The notes below the pieces were generated by a model. The model ran no database searches, was not told the origin of the DNA, and was given only the letters and a program-made list of their open reading frames with translations. Source: Streptomyces changanensis (GTDB lineage: Bacteria; Actinomycetota; Actinomycetes; Streptomycetales; Streptomycetaceae). From it: DNA of 64,000 nucleotides. The position numbers were made by a program, and so were the translations under genes. The first letter of the stretch is position 1; each line of letters opens with the position of its first letter. Shown in pieces: positions 43,010 through 52,112 of the stretch. The stretch spans positions 2,728,001-2,792,000 of the forward strand of contig NZ_CP102332.1 of NCBI RefSeq assembly GCF_024600715.1, written 5' to 3'.

Positions 43010-45250
43010 TCAGGCGCGGACGAGTTCCCGGTCCTGGTCGGCGTCCGGGCCGCCGTCCCCGGCGAGCCGCTTGCGGAGCCTGTCGCCCTCGACGTCGACG
43101 TCGGGCAGGACGCGGTCCAGCCAGCGCGGCAGCCACCACGCCTTGTGGCCGAGCAGGGCGAGCACGGCCGGGACGATGGCCATGCGGACGACGAAGGCGT
43201 CGAAGAGGACGGCCACGGCGAGGCCGAAGCCGATCATCTTCACCATCTGCTCGCTCGCGCCGATGAAGCCGGCGAAGACGGCGATCATGATGACGGCGGC
43301 GGCGGTGACGACCCGGGCGCCGTGCCGGAAGCCGGTGACGATCGCCTCGCCGGGACGCTCCCCGTGGACGTACGCCTCCCGCATGCGGGTGACGAGGAAG
43401 ACCTCGTAGTCCATGGCGAGGCCGAAGACGACGCCGACCATGAAGATCGGCATCATGCTCATGATCGGGCCGGTCTGCTCCACGCCGAAGACCGAGCCGA
43501 GCCAGCCCCACTGGAAGACGGCGACGACGGCGCCGAGGGCGGCGACCACGGAGAGCAGGAAGCCGAGGGCGGCCTTGAGCGGTACCAGCACCGACCGGAA
43601 GACGACCATCAGCAGCAGGAAGGCGAGGCCCACGACGAGCGCGAGGTAGGGCGGCAGCGCGTCGTTCATCTTCTGCGAGAAGTCGATGTTCATCGCGGTC
43701 TGGCCGGTGACGAGGACGTGGTCGCCGGTGGTCTCGCGGATGTCGTGGACCAGTTCCTCGGTCTCCGGTGAGGACGGGCGGTCCTTCGGCACGACGGTGA
43801 TCATGGCCGTGTCGCCGGCCTTGTTGGGCGTGGGCGGGGTGACGGCGGCGACGCCGTCCAGGCCCTTGATCCGGTCGGCGGCCTTCGCGGCGGCGTCACC
43901 GTCGCCGTCGACGACGACCATCAGGGGGCCGTTGGAGCCGGGGCCGAACCCGTCGGACAGCAGGTCGTAGGCGCGGCGCTGGGTGGTGGAGGTGGGCTGG
44001 GCGCCGTCGTCGGGCAGGCCCATCTCCAGGGAGGCGGCGGGGACGGCGAGGGCGCCGAGGCCGATGACGCCGACGAGGAGGACGGCGACCGGGCGGCGCA
44101 GCACGAAGCGCGCCCAGCGGGTACCGGCGTTGGGGCGTTCGTCGGCGGGCCGGTCGGCGTCCGCCTTCCCCGTGTCCACGGCCGGGGTGCGGTCGGCGGC
44201 GGTGGCCGGGGCACGGTCGGCGGCGGCCTTGCGGGCCTTGCGGCCGACGACGCGCCGGCCCGCGTAGCCGAGGAGCGCGGGGATGAGGGTCAGCGCGATG
44301 AGCACGGCGATGGCGACGGTGCCGGCGGCGGCGACGCCCATCTTCGTGAGCATCGGGATGTCGACGACGGCGAGACCGACGAGGGCGATGACGACGGTGA
44401 GGCCGGCGAAGACGACCGCCGAGCCGGCGGTGCCGACGGCGCGGCCCGCGGCGTCCTCCCCTTCGCGGCCCTCGGCGAGTTCGGCGCGGTAGCGGGAGAC
44501 GATGAACAGCGCGTAGTCGATGCCGACGGCGAGGCCGATCATCGTGGCGAGCGTGCCGGTGGTGGAGCCGAGGTCCAGCGCGCCGGCGAGCGCGGTGATG
44601 GACGAGACGCCGATGCCGACGCCTATGAGGGCGGTGAGCAGCGGCAGCCCGGCGGCGACGAGCGAGCCGAAGGTGACGACGAGGACGATCCCGGCGACGA
44701 CCACGCCGATGATCTCGCCGGTGCCCGTCTGCGGCACGGTCTGCAGGGCGTCGCCGCCGATCTCCACGGTGAGGCCGCCGTCGCGGGCCGCCTCACCGGT
44801 CCGGTTGAGCGCCGCGCGGGTGGCCTCGGTGAGCTCCATCCCGTTGACCTTGTACGACACGTGGATGTACGCGGTCGTGCCGTCGCGCGAGACGGCCTGG
44901 GCGGTGTACGGGTCGGTGACGTTCGCGACCTCGTCGGAGCCGGACCGCAGGTCGGCGACGGCCTTCTCGACGCGGGCCCGGTTCGCCGGGTCGGTCATCT
45001 TCTGCCCGTCGGGCGCCTTGAAGACGACGCGCGCGGTGGCGCCGTCGGCGCTGCCGCCGGGGAACCGTTCCTCCAGCAGGTCGAAGGCCTTCTGGGCCTC
45101 CGTGCCGGGCATCGAGAAGGAGCTGGACGTGGGTGCGGGCGCGGACGCCGCGCCGACTCCGGCGAGGGCCAGCAGCGCGACCCACAGCAGGGTCACGAGG
45201 TGGCGGCGCCGGAAGGCGAACCGTCCGAGACGGTAGAGGAACGTGGCCAC
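43010..45250 (-). CDS. MMPL-family RND transporter
   Basis: A 746-residue membrane exporter with the two-fold RND layout. TM1 (about residues 17-35) is followed by a large extracytoplasmic loop, a block of TM helices with GIDYALFIVSRYRAEL (about 253-268), a second loop and a last block with AMDYEVFLVTRMREAY. The paired GxDY/MDY segments hold the proton-relay Asp residues of MMPL proteins. GTG 45250 follows GGGAG by 9 bases. The TetR gene upstream on the same strand probably represses it. Substrate unknown; lipids or small hydrophobic compounds are usual. Confidence 0.9.
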   Translation of the reverse strand: MATFLYRLGRFAFRRRHLVTLLWVALLALAGVGAASAPAPTSSSFSMPGTEAQKAFDLLEERFPGGSADGATARVVFKAPDGQKMTDPANRARVEKAVADLRSGSDEVANVTDPYTAQAVSRDGTTAYIHVSYKVNGMELTEATRAALNRTGEAARDGGLTVEIGGDALQTVPQTGTGEIIGVVVAGIVLVVTFGSLVAAGLPLLTALIGVGIGVSSITALAGALDLGSTTGTLATMIGLAVGIDYALFIVSRYRAELAEGREGEDAAGRAVGTAGSAVVFAGLTVVIALVGLAVVDIPMLTKMGVAAAGTVAIAVLIALTLIPALLGYAGRRVVGRKARKAAADRAPATAADRTPAVDTGKADADRPADERPNAGTRWARFVLRRPVAVLLVGVIGLGALAVPAASLEMGLPDDGAQPTSTTQRRAYDLLSDGFGPGSNGPLMVVVDGDGDAAAKAADRIKGLDGVAAVTPPTPNKAGDTAMITVVPKDRPSSPETEELVHDIRETTGDHVLVTGQTAMNIDFSQKMNDALPPYLALVVGLAFLLLMVVFRSVLVPLKAALGFLLSVVAALGAVVAVFQWGWLGSVFGVEQTGPIMSMMPIFMVGVVFGLAMDYEVFLVTRMREAYVHGERPGEAIVTGFRHGARVVTAAAVIMIAVFAGFIGASEQMVKMIGFGLAVAVLFDAFVVRMAIVPAVLALLGHKAWWLPRWLDRVLPDVDVEGDRLRKRLAGDGGPDADQDRELVRA

Positions 45251-45539
45251 TGGGGCGTACTCCCGAGGTGAGTGGGACAGGTCAGGACAGGGGGAGTCGG
45301 CCCGACAGCGTGAGCGGTGCGCGTCAGGTACTGCGGTACTGCGGGTCCTGCGGTCGTGCGGTGCCGCGGCCGCTCCGGGGGCGGAGCGGAGCGGCGGCAC
45401 CGGCCCGGTCGGCGGGACCGGTGCGGCGGGCCGGGCCGGCTGGCTGCCGGCGGGCCCGTCGGGCGGGGGCGCGGTCCGGCGCGGGGAACGCCGGGGCCGG
45501 CCGGCCCGGGTGGCCGCCCGGGGCGGGCGGCGCGGTGCG

Positions 45540-46112
45540 TCAGACGCCGAGCGCGGGGAGCACCACGGCGTCGACGTACGTCATGAGGTACGCCTGGTCG
45601 ACCGGCCGGTCCTCGATGAGGGGGCGGGCGACGACGGCGCCGATCATCATGTGCGGGACCAGGTCGAGCGCCGGGTTGTCGGCGGCGACCTCGCCCCGCT
45701 CCACCGCGCGCCGCAGCACCTGGCCGAGCCCGGTCACCTCGGGTTCGATCAGCAGCTCGCGCAGCGCCTGGAGGAGTTCGGGGTTGTCGCCGATGGCGTG
45801 GGCGAGGCCCCGCATCATCGCGGAGTCCTTCTCCATGCGGCAGTCGTCGGTGCGCGCGACCATCTCGTGGAAGTCGCCCCGGAGAGTCCCGGTGTCGATC
45901 TCCGCGATCCGGACGGGCTCGTGGTGCCGCAGCGACTGGGCGACCAGCTCGGGCTTGCTCCCCCACTGGCGGTAGAGGGTGGCCTTGCTGGAGTGGCTGC
46001 GGGCGGCGATGGCGTCCATGGTGAGGCCGTCGTACCCGACCTCCCCGAGGAGGTCGATGACGGCTTGGTACAGCTCGGACTCGCGTTGCGGGGTGAGTCT
46101 GCTGCGGGCCAT
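45540..46112 (-). CDS. TetR-family repressor of the MMPL transporter
   Basis: A 190-residue regulator: HTH LTMDAIAARSHSSKATLYRQW (about residues 29-49, named by its ends) and a TetR_C-type ligand domain. ATG 46112 is chosen for GGAAG upstream; ATG 46124 is possible. The MMPL gene follows after 289 bp of GC-rich spacer with no other gene, including a CCGGCC...GGCGGG block near 45500. Two identical-arm operators lie just upstream (46129-46190), so the protein most likely autoregulates. Confidence 0.9.
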   Translation of the reverse strand: MARSRLTPQRESELYQAVIDLLGEVGYDGLTMDAIAARSHSSKATLYRQWGSKPELVAQSLRHHEPVRIAEIDTGTLRGDFHEMVARTDDCRMEKDSAMMRGLAHAIGDNPELLQALRELLIEPEVTGLGQVLRRAVERGEVAADNPALDLVPHMMIGAVVARPLIEDRPVDQAYLMTYVDAVVLPALGV

Positions 46113-46128
46113 GGGCGCTTCCATCCGA

Positions 46129-46190
46129 ACGAAACGGTTTCGTACACCCGCAGCGTAGATCACCCGACGAGCGAAACGAAACCGTTTCGT
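46129..46190. promoter_or_regulatory. Two TetR operators upstream of the TetR gene
   Basis: ACGAAAC-N-GTTTCGT occurs twice with perfect 7-base arms: 46129-46143 (centre G) and 46176-46190 (centre C), 47 bp apart centre to centre. They flank the likely TetR promoter and also lie within the upstream region of the divergent tricorn gene, which they could control too. Confidence 0.7.
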
Positions 46191-46268
46191 ACGTGGCCTG
46201 GGTCACGAACACCAGAGCGGTCGGCCGGTCGAGTTGCCACTCCCCCGCGGCGCGGAAAGCATGGCAGG

Positions 46269-49200
46269 GTGAGCAGCGACGGCGCGTACCTCCGGTATCC
46301 CCACCTCCACCAGGACCTGCTGTGCTTCGCGGTCGAGGACGACCTGTGGATCGCCCCGCTGGTCCCCGAGGGCGCCGCGCCCGGCCGGGCGTGGCGGCTC
46401 ACCGTCGACCGGACGCGGATCGGGCACCCCCGCTTCTCGCCGGACGGACGGCACATCGCCTACACGAGCTGGCGCAGCCTCGACCCGGAGATCCACCTGG
46501 TGCCGGTGGAGGGCGGCCCGGCGCGGCGGCTCACCTACTGGGGCTCGCTCGACACCCGGGTGTGCGGCTGGGACCCGGACGGCAACATCCTGGCGGTGGC
46601 CTCGCACGGCCAGCCGTTCTCGCACTTCTCCTGGGCGTACAAGGTCGGCGTCGACGGCAGCCCCGGCCGGCGCCTGCCGTGGGGGCCGTGCGCCGACATC
46701 CAGGTCGCCGACGCCGACGGCGAGCACCGCACCCTGCTGCTCACCGGGAAGCCGCCGCACGAGCCGGCCGCCTGGAAGCGGTACCGGGGCGGCGCGTCGG
46801 GCCGGCTGTGGCTGCACGGGCGGCGGCTCCTGCCGGACCTCCGCGGCCACCTGGACTGCGCGATGTTCGTCGGTGACCGGATCGCCTTCCTCTCCGACCA
46901 CGAGGGCGTCGGCAACCTCTACTCGTGCCGGCACGACGGCTCCGACCTGCGCCGCCACACCGACCACGACGCCCACTACGCCCGGCACGCCTCCTCGGAC
47001 GGGCGGCGGGTCGTCTACCAGTGCGCGGGCGACCTGTGGATGGTGGACGCCCTGACCCCCGACTCCCGCCCGCGGCGGCTCGCGGTGCGGCTCGGCGGCC
47101 AGCGCCCCGGCCGGCGCCGGTACAGCGTGCCGGCCGCCGGGCACCTCCAGTCGGTGGCCGTCGACGAGACGGGCCGGGCCAGCGCGGTCTGCGTGCGCGG
47201 CAGCCTGTACTGGCTCACGCACCGCGACGGGCCCGCCCGGTGCATCGCGGACACCCCGGGGGTGCGGGTGCGGCTGCCGGAGATGCTCGACGGCGGACGC
47301 GTCGCCTACGTGACGGACGCGGACGGCGAGGACGCCGTCGAGATCGCCCACCTGCCGCGCGCCAGCGGCGAGCGCGAGCCGCGCCGGCTGGCCGGCGGCG
47401 CGCTGGGGCGCGTCCTGGAGCTGGTGTCGGACCCGGACGGGGAGCGGCTGGCCATCGCCTCGCACGACGGGCGGCTGCTGCTGCTGGACGCGTCGGAGGA
47501 GTCGGGCGGCGAGGTGACGGAGCTGGTCCGGTCGGACAACGGGCCGGTCAGGGACCTCGCGTTCTCCCCGGACGGGGCGTGGCTGACCTGGTCGCACCCG
47601 TTCATCGGCCGGTCGCTGCGGCAGATCCGGATGGCCCGCATCAAGGACGGGCTGGTGGTCGACGTGACCAACGGCCGCTTCGAGGACGAGAGCCCGGTGT
47701 TCACCCGGGACGGCCGCTACCTCGCGTTCCTGTCGTGGCGGGGCTTCGACCCGGTGTACGACGTGCACACCGGTGACCTGTCGTTCCCGCTGGGCTGCCG
47801 CCCGTACCTGGTGCCGCTCTCCTCGACGACGCCGTCGCCGTTCGCCCTCTCCCCGGAGGGCCGCCCGGCGGCGGGCGGGCTGGACGCGGACGCCGAGGAG
47901 CGGGCGGGTGACGGCACGGTCCTGGTCGAGGTGGAGGGGCTGGAGAGCCGCGTCACGCCGTTCCCGGTGGCCGCGTCGAAGTACTCGTCGCTGCACCCGG
48001 TGAGCGGCGGCGGCCTGGTGTGGCTGCGCTGGCCCATCTCCGGCGCCCTGGGCGAGACCTTCGTCAACCCCTCGGACCCCTCGGAGCGGCCGACGCTGGA
48101 GCACTTCAACCTCACCAAGGCCCGCAAGACGGAACTGGTCGGCCACCTCGACTCGTTCGCCGTCAGCGGCGACGGCACCCGGATCGTCGTGGTCGACGAG
48201 GGCGAGCTGCGCGCCATGCCCGCCAACGAGGTCGGCGACCCCGACACCACCGTGTACGTCGACGCGCGCCGCATCCGGCACGAGGTCGACCCGGGCGCGG
48301 AGTGGCGGCAGGCGTACGCGGAGGCGGGCCGCATCACCCGGGCCCACTTCTGGGACCCGGGCATGGGCGGCATCGACTGGGACGGCGTCCTCGACCAGTA
48401 CCGGCCGCTGGTGGACCGGGTGGCGACGCCGGACGAGTTCGCCGACCTGCTGCGGGAGGTCCTCGGCGAGCTGGGCACGTCCCACGCGTACGTCACGCCC
48501 TCCCGCCGCAACGAGGGCCCGCCGCACTACCAGCGGGCGATGGGCCTGCTCGGCGCCAACCTGGTGTGCCGGGACGGCCGGTGGGTGGTGCGGCGGATCC
48601 TGGCGGGCGACTCCTCCGACTCCAAGGCCCGTTCGCCGCTGGCCGGTACGGGCATCCGGGAGGGCGCGGTCCTCACGCACGTGGACGGCCGGCCGGTGGA
48701 CCCGGTGGCGGGCCCGTACCCGCTGCTCGCCGCCGCGGGCGGGACGACGGTGGAGCTGACGTTCGCCCCGCCGGAGAGCGCCGACGGGGACGCCGGCGGG
48801 GGCCGGCCGCGGCGCGTCGCCGTGGTGCCGCTCGTCGACGAGCGTCCGCTGCGCTACCAGGACTGGGTGGCCAAGCGACGGGAGGTCGTGCGCGAACTCA
48901 GCGACGGCCGCTGCGGCTACCTGCACATCCCCGACATGGGAGGCTCCGGCTGGGCGCAGTTCAACCGCGACCTGCGCCTGGAGGTGTCGCGGCCGGCGCT
49001 CATCGTCGACGTGCGCGGCAACGCCGGCGGCCACATCAGCGAGCTGGTCGTCGAGAAGCTGACCCGCCGCATCCTCGGCTGGGACCTCACGCGCAACGCG
49101 CAGCCGGTCTCCTACGCGTCCAACTCGCCGCGCGGTCCGGTCGTCGCGCTCGCCGACGAGGCGACCTCCTCGGACGGCGACATGATCACGGCGGTGTTCA

Positions 49201-49535
49201 AGCTCCAGGGGCTCGGCCCGGTCATCGGCCAGCGCACCTGGGGCGGCGTCGTCGGCATGACGGGGCGCCACCGCCTGGGTGACGGCACGGTCATCACCGT
49301 GCCGATGAACGCGGCGTGGTTCGAGGCGTACGGCTGGGGCGTGGAGAACCACGGCGTGGAGCCGGACATCGAGGTCGAACGGACGCCGCTGGACTGGGCG
49401 GAGGGCCGCCACCGGCAGCTGGCGGACGCGGTCGAGGTGGCGCTGGGCCTGCTCGCCGAGCACCCGGCGTCCCGCCCTCCGGACTACTCGTCCGTCCCCG
49501 ACCTCCGCCGCCCGGCGCTGCCGCCCCGGGGGTGA
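46269..49535 (+). CDS. Tricorn protease homologue
   Basis: A 1088-residue cytoplasmic self-compartmentalising peptidase that trims peptides released by the proteasome. In order: a six-bladed propeller (WSPDG/TSWRSLDPEIHLVPVEGG-like repeats to about 300), a seven-bladed propeller (to about 660), a helical C1 domain with GTSHAYVTP carrying the catalytic His (about 740), a PDZ domain (GIREGAVLTHVDGRPV) and the C2 tail-specific-protease domain with ADEATSSDGDM (catalytic Ser, about 967). Length matches archaeal tricorn. GTG 46269 begins the first blade. A strong hairpin follows after a repeat-filled gap. Confidence 0.93.
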   Translation: MSSDGAYLRYPHLHQDLLCFAVEDDLWIAPLVPEGAAPGRAWRLTVDRTRIGHPRFSPDGRHIAYTSWRSLDPEIHLVPVEGGPARRLTYWGSLDTRVCGWDPDGNILAVASHGQPFSHFSWAYKVGVDGSPGRRLPWGPCADIQVADADGEHRTLLLTGKPPHEPAAWKRYRGGASGRLWLHGRRLLPDLRGHLDCAMFVGDRIAFLSDHEGVGNLYSCRHDGSDLRRHTDHDAHYARHASSDGRRVVYQCAGDLWMVDALTPDSRPRRLAVRLGGQRPGRRRYSVPAAGHLQSVAVDETGRASAVCVRGSLYWLTHRDGPARCIADTPGVRVRLPEMLDGGRVAYVTDADGEDAVEIAHLPRASGEREPRRLAGGALGRVLELVSDPDGERLAIASHDGRLLLLDASEESGGEVTELVRSDNGPVRDLAFSPDGAWLTWSHPFIGRSLRQIRMARIKDGLVVDVTNGRFEDESPVFTRDGRYLAFLSWRGFDPVYDVHTGDLSFPLGCRPYLVPLSSTTPSPFALSPEGRPAAGGLDADAEERAGDGTVLVEVEGLESRVTPFPVAASKYSSLHPVSGGGLVWLRWPISGALGETFVNPSDPSERPTLEHFNLTKARKTELVGHLDSFAVSGDGTRIVVVDEGELRAMPANEVGDPDTTVYVDARRIRHEVDPGAEWRQAYAEAGRITRAHFWDPGMGGIDWDGVLDQYRPLVDRVATPDEFADLLREVLGELGTSHAYVTPSRRNEGPPHYQRAMGLLGANLVCRDGRWVVRRILAGDSSDSKARSPLAGTGIREGAVLTHVDGRPVDPVAGPYPLLAAAGGTTVELTFAPPESADGDAGGGRPRRVAVVPLVDERPLRYQDWVAKRREVVRELSDGRCGYLHIPDMGGSGWAQFNRDLRLEVSRPALIVDVRGNAGGHISELVVEKLTRRILGWDLTRNAQPVSYASNSPRGPVVALADEATSSDGDMITAVFKLQGLGPVIGQRTWGGVVGMTGRHRLGDGTVITVPMNAAWFEAYGWGVENHGVEPDIEVERTPLDWAEGRHRQLADAVEVALGLLAEHPASRPPDYSSVPDLRRPALPPRG

Positions 49536-49674
49536 CCCCCGGGTCCACGCCCGGTGCCCCGGCCCCTTGTGCCGGGGCACGGCCGTGCCGTACGGACGCC
49601 GGGGCGCCGCGAGTTGCGGAGCCCGGCACGGAGTGCGCCCCCGCCGACGACCGACGACCGACGACGCACACCCC

Positions 49675-49905
49675 ACCCGGCGACCGCCGAGAAACGCCGG
49701 CCCGACCACGCCCGGCTCCCCGGCCGCCACAAGCGCCACCCCGCCCACACCCCCGGCCACAGCCCCACGACGGCCGACGGCGGACGCCCCACCCCGCAAC
49801 CACCGAGAAACGCCGACCCCCGACCGCCCCCGGCCCACCCGACCACCGCAAGCGGCACCCCACCCACCACCCCCGGCCGCAACCCCCACCGGCCTCAGCG
49901 CACGT
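49675..49905. repeat. Two degenerate direct repeats of about 116 bp
   Basis: The block CGAGAAACGCCG starts at 49688 and again at 49804, and the flanking C-rich sequence (cccggc, ccgccacaagcg / ccaccgcaagcg, cccccggcc) follows in the same order both times. No gene is supported in the 431-bp gap 49536-49966. Confidence 0.7.
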
Positions 49906-49917
49906 CAGGCACGCCGA

Positions 49918-49951
49918 ACCCCCTCGGACAGGCAGCCCTGTCCGAGGGGGT
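49918..49951. terminator. Strong bidirectional terminator hairpin
   Basis: A 15-bp perfect stem (49918-49932 with 49937-49951), core CCCCCTCGGACAGG, loop CAGC, between the convergent tricorn and small-protein genes. Confidence 0.85.
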
Positions 49952-49966
49952 CACGTCAGGCGTCGG

Positions 49967-50218
49967 TCAGACGTCCCTGCTCTGGTCGAGGCGGTCGCGC
50001 TCGCGCGCGGCGCGCGACATGACGTCCGTGTCCATGTCGCGGTCCTCGGGACGGCCGCGCTGCGGCTGCTGCGGCTGCTGGGGCTGCTGGGGCTGCTGCG
50101 GCTGCTTGCCCTTGCGCTGCATGCGCTCCTGCGCCTCGTCCTTCATGCCCTGCGCGCGCTGCTTGCCCTGCTGCTGCAGCTGCTCGGCCTTGTCCTTGAA
50201 CTGGTCAGAGATGCCCAT
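49967..50218 (-). CDS. Small Gln-rich hydrophilic protein
   Basis: An 83-residue, highly charged protein with no hydrophobic core. The start MGISDQFKDKAEQLQQQGKQRAQGMKDEAQERMQRKGK looks like one long amphipathic helix, as in CsbD- or LEA-like stress proteins. A QQPQQPQQPQ repeat and an Arg/Asp-rich end follow. AGGAG lies 10 bases before ATG 50218. Function unknown; a stress-related role is only suggested by composition. Confidence 0.75.
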   Translation of the reverse strand: MGISDQFKDKAEQLQQQGKQRAQGMKDEAQERMQRKGKQPQQPQQPQQPQQPQRGRPEDRDMDTDVMSRAARERDRLDQSRDV

Positions 50219-50310
50219 CCGGGTCTCACTCCTACGAGGTGGGGGGAACGGGGTCTTCATCGGCCCCGCGCCGCCCAGCCTGGCACGCCCGGTCACCCTG
50301 CGCATGTCGA

Positions 50311-51192
50311 TCAGTCACGCTCCGCACGCGCCCGTTCGTCCGCGGCGCCGCCCGCCCCGACGAGCCCGGTGGGGACGTGCCCGAGCCGGGGTCCGAAGCG
50401 GCGCATCTCCCGCGGCCCGACGGTGGCGATGAGTCCCGGCAGGCAGCCGCGCACGGACTGCATGCCGCGCAGCCACCACTGGGCGTAGACGTGGGGGGCC
50501 CGCCGCTCGATGCCGGCGACGATCCGGTCGACGGCCGGGCCGAGCGGGTAGGTGCGGTTCGCCGGCCAGGGCAGGCGGCGGCGCAACTCCCGCATGACGT
50601 CGTCCTGGTCGGCGCCGCGGACCATGTCGGTGTCCGTCCAGGAGAGGTAGCCGACGCCGACGCGGACGCCGCGGTGGGCGACTTCGGCGCGCAGGCTGTG
50701 CGCGAACGCCTCGACGCCGGACTTCGACGCGCAGTACGCCGTCATCATCGGGGCGGGGGTGATCGCGGCCAGCGAGGCGATCTGGAGGAAGTAGCCGCGG
50801 CTCTCGGTGAGTACGGGGAGGAACGCGCGGCCGGTGACGGCGCCGCCGACGAGGTTGACCTCGATGACGCGCCGCCATGCGACGGGGTCGGAGTCGGCGA
50901 ACGGGCCGCCCGCCGCGACGCCCGCGTTGGCGACGACGACGTCGACCTTGCCGAAGCGTTCCTTCACCTCCAGTGCGACGCGTCCCATCGCCTCGTGGTC
51001 GGTGACGTCCGCGTGCCACCAGTCGCTCTCGGTGTGGAGGCGTTCGGACACCCGCTTCAGCTCGTCGGGTTCGAGTCCGACGAGCGCGACCCGCGCGCCG
51101 CGTGCGGAGAGTTTGCGCGCCAGCAGTTCCCCGACGCCGCGCGCGGCGCCGGTGACGACCGCGACCTGCCCTTCGAGGCTGGTCCTGCTCAT
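50311..51192 (-). CDS. Short-chain dehydrogenase/reductase
   Basis: A 293-residue classical SDR: NAD(P)-binding TGAARGVG (about residues 14-21), NAGVAAGG, catalytic Ser in IASLAA and YCASK (about 154-158). The C-terminal extension of about 50 residues (WWLRGMQSVRGCLPGL) looks membrane-associated. ATG 51192 overlaps the hydrolase stop by 4 bases. Last gene of the monooxygenase-hydrolase-SDR operon, which looks like a ketone or ester degradation unit: Baeyer-Villiger oxidation, ester hydrolysis, alcohol oxidation. The substrate is not known. Confidence 0.9.
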   Translation of the reverse strand: MSRTSLEGQVAVVTGAARGVGELLARKLSARGARVALVGLEPDELKRVSERLHTESDWWHADVTDHEAMGRVALEVKERFGKVDVVVANAGVAAGGPFADSDPVAWRRVIEVNLVGGAVTGRAFLPVLTESRGYFLQIASLAAITPAPMMTAYCASKSGVEAFAHSLRAEVAHRGVRVGVGYLSWTDTDMVRGADQDDVMRELRRRLPWPANRTYPLGPAVDRIVAGIERRAPHVYAQWWLRGMQSVRGCLPGLIATVGPREMRRFGPRLGHVPTGLVGAGGAADERARAERD

Positions 51193-52112
51193 ACGGCTTC
51201 CTCTTCCCTGTGGTCGTCGCGGTCCCGCGGGCCGGGCGCGCGGGTGCCGAGGTGGGCGGCGGCCAGGCCGCGTATCCGCGCGGTGACCGCCTCGGGCGCC
51301 TCGACGGGGGTCATGTGGCCGATGCCGGGCAGTTCGTCGAGCCCGGCGCACCGCGGGAGGGCGGCGGCGAGGCGGCGGGCGTGGACGGCCGGGGTGAGCC
51401 GGTCGGCGGTGCCGACGAGGACGGCGGTGGGCACGTCGAGTCCGCGTACGCCGGCCTCCACGTCGAGCCCGGCGAGCACGTGCGACCAGGCGACGCGCAC
51501 GGCACGCGGACAGGCGTGCACGATGCGGGCGCACTCGGCGACGCGGGCGGGGTCCGCGCCGGGGCCCATGGTGGCGTACTTGAGGAGGGCCTTCGACGCG
51601 GCGGTGACCGGTCCGAGCGGGACACGGGCACCCAGGACGAGCCCGGTGAGCCAGGTGCGCGGACGCCCGGGGCGCAGGGGAAGGACGCGGGACTCGGCTA
51701 TCAGCCGGGAGGCGCCGGTGCTGCACAGCAGGGCGGCGGCGGCGTGGGCGCGGAAGGCGGGGCGTCCGGCGGCGGCCATGAGGGTCATGCCGCCCATGGA
51801 GTGGCCGGCGAGGACGGCCTTCTCGCCGGGGGCGAGGGCGGCGGTCAGCACCGCCTCCAGGTCGTCGGCGAGGGCGCGTATGGAGTGGCCCTCCCGGGCC
51901 GCGGCGGCGGTGCGGCCGTGTCCGCGCTGGTCGTAGACGACGACCCGGTGGTCGGTGGAGAGGTCGCGCACCTGGGCGGCCCAGAAGGCGGTGGAACAGG
52001 TCCAGCCGTGGGCGAGGACGACGGCGGGGGCGCCGTCGGGGCCGTGCACCTCGACGTGGAGGCGGTGGCCGTCGGCGGAGAGGGCGGTCATGGTCCGCGG
52101 GGCCGTGGTCAC
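51189..52112 (-). CDS. Alpha/beta-hydrolase
   Basis: A 307-residue hydrolase with the oxyanion region LAHGWTCST (about 32-40), the nucleophile elbow GHSMGG (about 103-108), a late Asp in VGTADRLTP and His in PGIGHMTP. GTG 52112 overlaps the monooxygenase stop by 4 bases; an internal ATG 7 codons on is possible. Its place between a Baeyer-Villiger-type monooxygenase and an SDR suggests it cleaves the ester made by the first. Confidence 0.9.
   Translation of the reverse strand: MTTAPRTMTALSADGHRLHVEVHGPDGAPAVVLAHGWTCSTAFWAAQVRDLSTDHRVVVYDQRGHGRTAAAAREGHSIRALADDLEAVLTAALAPGEKAVLAGHSMGGMTLMAAAGRPAFRAHAAAALLCSTGASRLIAESRVLPLRPGRPRTWLTGLVLGARVPLGPVTAASKALLKYATMGPGADPARVAECARIVHACPRAVRVAWSHVLAGLDVEAGVRGLDVPTAVLVGTADRLTPAVHARRLAAALPRCAGLDELPGIGHMTPVEAPEAVTARIRGLAAAHLGTRAPGPRDRDDHREEEAV

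Noticed and set aside
49554..50488. Long plus-strand frames over 49.5-50.5 kb
   Set aside because: Composition is Pro/Arg-rich without family motifs and they overlap a strong terminator and the small Gln-rich gene on the other strand.
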